9,065 bases of DNA from a bacterium (lineage in GTDB: Bacteria > Verrucomicrobiota > Verrucomicrobiia > Limisphaerales > UBA11358). Below the pieces are notes generated by a model. The model was given only the letters and a program-made list of their open reading frames with translations. It was not told where the DNA came from and did no database searches. Positions 6,746 to 9,065 of the stretch are shown here, in pieces. The stretch covers positions 1 through 9,065 of the forward strand of contig JAJXXI010000269.1 in assembly GCA_021781185.1 (NCBI GenBank), read 5' to 3'. The position numbers were made by a program, and so were the translations under genes. Within the stretch, counting starts at the first letter, position 1; every line of letters starts with the position of its first letter.

Positions 6746-6765
6746 GTGGTTCTTTAAGTAACCAC
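6746..6765. promoter_or_regulatory. Second dyad next to the rrf2 start
   Basis: GTGGTT (6746-6751) and AACCAC (6760-6765) are perfect inverted arms around an 8-bp spacer, only 3 bp from the rrf2 ATG and sharing bases with the operator at 6756-6776. It could be an extra protein-binding site, or an RNA hairpin shielding the start codon. It differs in arm sequence from the main operator. Confidence 0.4.
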
Positions 6766-6776
6766 GAAGATTACAT
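6756..6776. promoter_or_regulatory. Palindromic operator upstream of rrf2, probable autoregulatory Rrf2 site
   Basis: AAGTAAC (6756-6762), a 7-bp spacer, and ATTACAT (6770-6776). Compared with the dyad at 6253-6273 (ATGTAAC-N7-GTTACAT), the arms agree at 12 of 14 positions with an identical spacer length. It begins one base after a perfect TTGACA (6783-6778, minus strand) and ends 13 bp before the rrf2 ATG. A bound protein would therefore cover the space between -35 and -10, a classic repressor position. Confidence 0.65.
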
Positions 6777-6777
6777 C

Positions 6778-6783
6778 TGTCAA
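6778..6783 (-). promoter_or_regulatory. -35 element of the rrf2 promoter
   Basis: A perfect TTGACA on the minus strand, 35 bp before the rrf2 start codon, directly abutting the operator. The -10 is not convincing (TACTTA at 17 bp spacing), which would suit a regulated promoter or a sigma factor with other -10 preference. Confidence 0.45.
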
Positions 6784-6952
6784 GCGGCAACTCCTCAACC
6801 GGAGGATGGGCGAAATCGGATCCAGCGTCGCTGAAAGGCCAAATCTGAAAGTCAGAAGGCCGATCACACTTTCATCCACCCAGGCAAATTCATGCCCACG
6901 GCATGGAACACTCGTCACGTTTGGACGGAAGCCCAAGTTGCAAGGGGCCGAT

Positions 6953-6983
6953 GACGAGCGGGTGGAAACCCGCTGTCGTTTTT
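6953..6983 (+). terminator. Intrinsic-terminator-like hairpin
   Basis: Left arm GAC-G-AGCGGGT (6953-6963), GGAA loop (6964-6967), right arm ACCCGCTGTC (6968-6977): 10 bp with a single bulged G, followed by five T at 6979-6983. No plus-strand gene precedes it, so it would end a transcript that starts inside this intergenic region, or act as an attenuator in the leader of the gene at 7155. Confidence 0.45.
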
Positions 6984-7074
6984 CCGGACGGAAACCGGCT
7001 GGCCGTGGTGCGGGATTCAGACAGGAGAATCCAGCGTGGCCACAGACATTCACACATCACGCAACAGCAGAAAT

Positions 7075-7105
7075 TTGGTGCTGAATTGCTTTTCGCTTTT
7101 ATACT
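7075..7105 (+). promoter_or_regulatory. Candidate promoter of the PLD lipoprotein gene
   Basis: TATACT at 7100-7105 is a good -10 (5 of 6). The best -35 is TTGGTG at 7075-7080 with a long 19-bp spacer. It would give a leader of about 40 nt and would lie downstream of the terminator-like hairpin. Confidence 0.35.
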
Positions 7106-7154
7106 GGAACGCGAACGCGCCAACTGATTTGCGACTTTGAAGAAAAATGTGAGA

Positions 7155-9065
7155 ATGAAATCCGCCCTGCTCCGATGCGTGACGAGCCTGATGATGGCAC
7201 TGATGCTGTCGGGTTGTGCCACGCCCGGCTCGCGGAGCCGTTATCTGGCGGAGATTCCTCCGGCCAGCATCACCAACCTGATTGCCTATCACGCCGGCAA
7301 TGCCCTCGAAATCCGTTACCCACTCAAAGGGCGGGACGCTTTTGCCCATGCCACCTGGATGCCGCCACAGAATGGCGACACCGATTATCAATGTCAGTTT
7401 GCGGTGCTTGACTTTGACAAGGAGAAACGCACGGCGCGGAAATCGGTAGTCAGTCCGGAACACCAACTCGCCATCCGCGACGCCCGGCAATGGAATCAGC
7501 TTCTGTTGTCGGTCTTTGCCGGCCTGACGCCCGACAAACCGGGCTGCGGCGTCCTGTTGCTCGATCAGCAAATGGAACTGGTGCTTTATCGCGATACTCA
7601 AGGCGTGCTCAAAGTCGTGCCGTTCCTGCAGAAACCGTCAAACATCACGTTGGAACACACATTCAGCGACGCGGATTTTTCGCGCGAAGCCATCAAGCTG
7701 TTGGCCGCCGAGGCCGGTGAAATAAACCCCGGGCAAAGCCAGTTTCTGTTCATCACGGGAAAGGATCCGGCCTTTGTGCTGGTTGATCTGCGCGAAAAAC
7801 TCATTGTGTTTCTGGGCTATCCATCCGATGCCGTGTCGCCAATAACCGTGCCGGGCTGGTTTGTCCTGCGCGCCTTGAATTCGCTGGTGGTAAGAAGTTT
7901 CGTTGTCACGGCCATCAAGAATCCGGTCACGCTGGTCAGCCGCGGCCTGTGGAATCTCGGCAGTTCGGGCATGACCGTGCTGGACGCCGTGCCGACCGAT
8001 TTAAACAATCCTCTGCCTCCGCCTCCGATCTATCAGGGACCGGGCATGGATCTGGCCGCCTGGGAAAAGGAATTGGACGCCGTCGTTTCGGCCAGGCGTT
8101 ACCGGGGCCGGGTGAAATTTTTCATTGATGGAAAACATTTTTTCCCGGAGCTGATTCAGACCATCGAAAACGCCAAAAGCGAGGTGGATGTGATGGTTTA
8201 CATTTTCGACAAGGATAATTTTGCCGTGAAAGTGGCCGACGTGCTCAAGCAGGTTTCCGCTTCCCGGCATGTGCGCGTGCGGGTGCTGATGGATGACCTC
8301 GGGTCGTTGTTCGCCCAGGGTTCTCCGAGTTCAGTCGTTCCGCCCGGCTTCCGGCCGCCGGATGACATTAAATCCTATCTTGAAACCGGCTCGCATGTGC
8401 AGGTGCGCGTCAGCACCGATCCCTGGCTGGCCGTGGACCATCGGAAGTGCTTCATCATTGACCGCCGTCAGGCGTATGTCGGGGGCATGAACATCGGCTG
8501 GGTTTACCGCTACCAGTGGCACGACCTGATGGTGGGCCTGACCGGACCGGTGGTGGGCCGGTTGGAAAAGGACTATCGCAAGGCCTGGGCTTTCTCGGGT
8601 CCGTTTGGAGATTTTGGCTATGCCTGGGCTGGGCTGTTTGACCGCGAACACCTGCGCCGGAACACCCAGCCTGACGACATTGACATCCGCGTATTGCGCA
8701 CCGCCACCGGCAAATTACAGATTTACCACGCGCAACTGGCAGCCATTCGCCGGGCCAAACGTTACATCTACATTGAAAATGCCTATTTTAACGACGACAC
8801 CATCCTCCGCGAACTCATTGCGGCCAGGCAGCGCGGCGTGGATGTGCGGGTCATTCTCCCGGCGGATAACGACGTTGGCGTCATGCAGACCGGCAATCTG
8901 GTGATGGCCAATGAAATGATCCAGCAAGGCATCCGGGTCTATCTTTATCCCGGCATGACGCACGTCAAAGCGGCCATCTACGACGGCTGGGCATGTGTGG
9001 GTTCGGCGAACTTTGAGAAATTGAGCCTGCGTGTCTCACAGGAAATGGACGTTGCCTTTTCCGAC
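7155..9065 (+). CDS. Phospholipase D-superfamily (cardiolipin synthase-like) lipoprotein, 3' end outside the window
   Basis: 637 residues are present, open to the last base. The N-terminus is a lipoprotein signal peptide: MKSALLR, a hydrophobic stretch, then lipobox LSGC with Cys21, so the protein is probably exported and lipid-anchored. The PLD domain starts near residue 320 (VKFFIDGKHFFPEL). The first HKD motif has His429, Lys431 and Asp436 (DHRKCFIID), followed by GGMNIG. The second has His603, Lys605 and Asp610 (THVKAAIYD), followed by GSANF. Two intact motifs in one chain are the active form known for cardiolipin synthases and phospholipases D, which transfer phosphatidyl groups through a phospho-His intermediate. 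Residues about 22-300 match no family I recognise; 230-275 are rather hydrophobic. The ATG at 7155 is used; GTG at 7149 is in frame and possible. Substrate unknown. Confidence 0.88.
   Translation, partial: MKSALLRCVTSLMMALMLSGCATPGSRSRYLAEIPPASITNLIAYHAGNALEIRYPLKGRDAFAHATWMPPQNGDTDYQCQFAVLDFDKEKRTARKSVVSPEHQLAIRDARQWNQLLLSVFAGLTPDKPGCGVLLLDQQMELVLYRDTQGVLKVVPFLQKPSNITLEHTFSDADFSREAIKLLAAEAGEINPGQSQFLFITGKDPAFVLVDLREKLIVFLGYPSDAVSPITVPGWFVLRALNSLVVRSFVVTAIKNPVTLVSRGLWNLGSSGMTVLDAVPTDLNNPLPPPPIYQGPGMDLAAWEKELDAVVSARRYRGRVKFFIDGKHFFPELIQTIENAKSEVDVMVYIFDKDNFAVKVADVLKQVSASRHVRVRVLMDDLGSLFAQGSPSSVVPPGFRPPDDIKSYLETGSHVQVRVSTDPWLAVDHRKCFIIDRRQAYVGGMNIGWVYRYQWHDLMVGLTGPVVGRLEKDYRKAWAFSGPFGDFGYAWAGLFDREHLRRNTQPDDIDIRVLRTATGKLQIYHAQLAAIRRAKRYIYIENAYFNDDTILRELIAARQRGVDVRVILPADNDVGVMQTGNLVMANEMIQQGIRVYLYPGMTHVKAAIYDGWACVGSANFEKLSLRVSQEMDVAFSD

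Larger units (their letters stand above)
6784..7154. other. Gene-free, hairpin-rich region between rrf2 and the PLD lipoprotein gene
   Basis: No frame here looks like a real protein; several overlapping open frames on both strands reflect the lack of stops in GC-rich DNA. Successive dyads are visible: 6792-6806 (TCCTC/GAGGA), 6891-6905 (CATGCC/GGCATG, 3-nt loop), 6953-6977 (10-bp stem, followed by T5), 6981-6994 (TTTCC/GGAAA) and 7000-7042 (TGGCC/GGCCA enclosing GGATTC/GAATCC). GGTGGAAACCCGCT (6961-6974) is imperfectly repeated as GGACGGAAACCGGCT (6986-7000). It could be a structured leader of the downstream gene, a small RNA, or a dispersed intergenic repeat; the sequence alone does not decide. 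Confidence 0.5.

Noticed and set aside
6754..7222. Overlapping open frames on both strands in the rrf2-PLD gap (e.g. 6806-7084 plus, 6754-7053 and 6890-7222 minus)
   Set aside because: Mutually overlapping, Arg/Pro/Ser-rich, cross the rrf2 promoter or the PLD start, and show no domain; the GGAGG at 6801-6805 directly abuts ATG 6806, too close to act as a ribosome-binding site.

Overview
The window looks like a chromosomal segment of a Gram-negative, moderately GC-rich bacterium. The low use of Shine-Dalgarno sites, the RpoD-type sigma factor without region 1.1, and the gene content would suit the Verrucomicrobiota (possibly the Pedosphaera/Limisphaera side). That placement is an impression and not a demonstrated assignment. 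No tRNA, rRNA, CRISPR array, transposase or integrase was seen.

Left part (1-4064): a cell-surface polysaccharide locus. On the minus strand an NAD-dependent sugar epimerase/dehydratase (777-1757) overlaps by 4 bp a nucleotide-sugar dehydrogenase (780 down to 1, running off the window). The dehydrogenase carries Thr where the family's catalytic Cys is expected. Divergently, on the plus strand, come a class I SAM-dependent methyltransferase (1859-2626) and a 12-TM Wzx-like flippase/exporter (2772-4064). Together these suit making, decorating and translocating a surface glycan.

Middle part (4303-6742, minus strand): rrf2-type regulator, a 109-residue unrecognised Cys-containing protein, thioredoxin (WCGPC), and a primary-like sigma factor. 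The same 21-bp dyad, ATGTAAC-N7-GTTACAT (12 of 14 arm positions shared), lies just before the rrf2 gene and just before the 109-residue gene. This is what one expects if Rrf2 controls itself and its neighbour. It makes this segment look like a small redox- or stress-responsive module, and it is the most interesting part of the window.

Right part (6784-9065): about 370 bp without a convincing gene but with five successive hairpins, one of them terminator-like. It is followed on the plus strand by a large lipoprotein with two HKD phospholipase D motifs. That gene is cut by the window end, and roughly 300 residues before its PLD domain have no recognised family.
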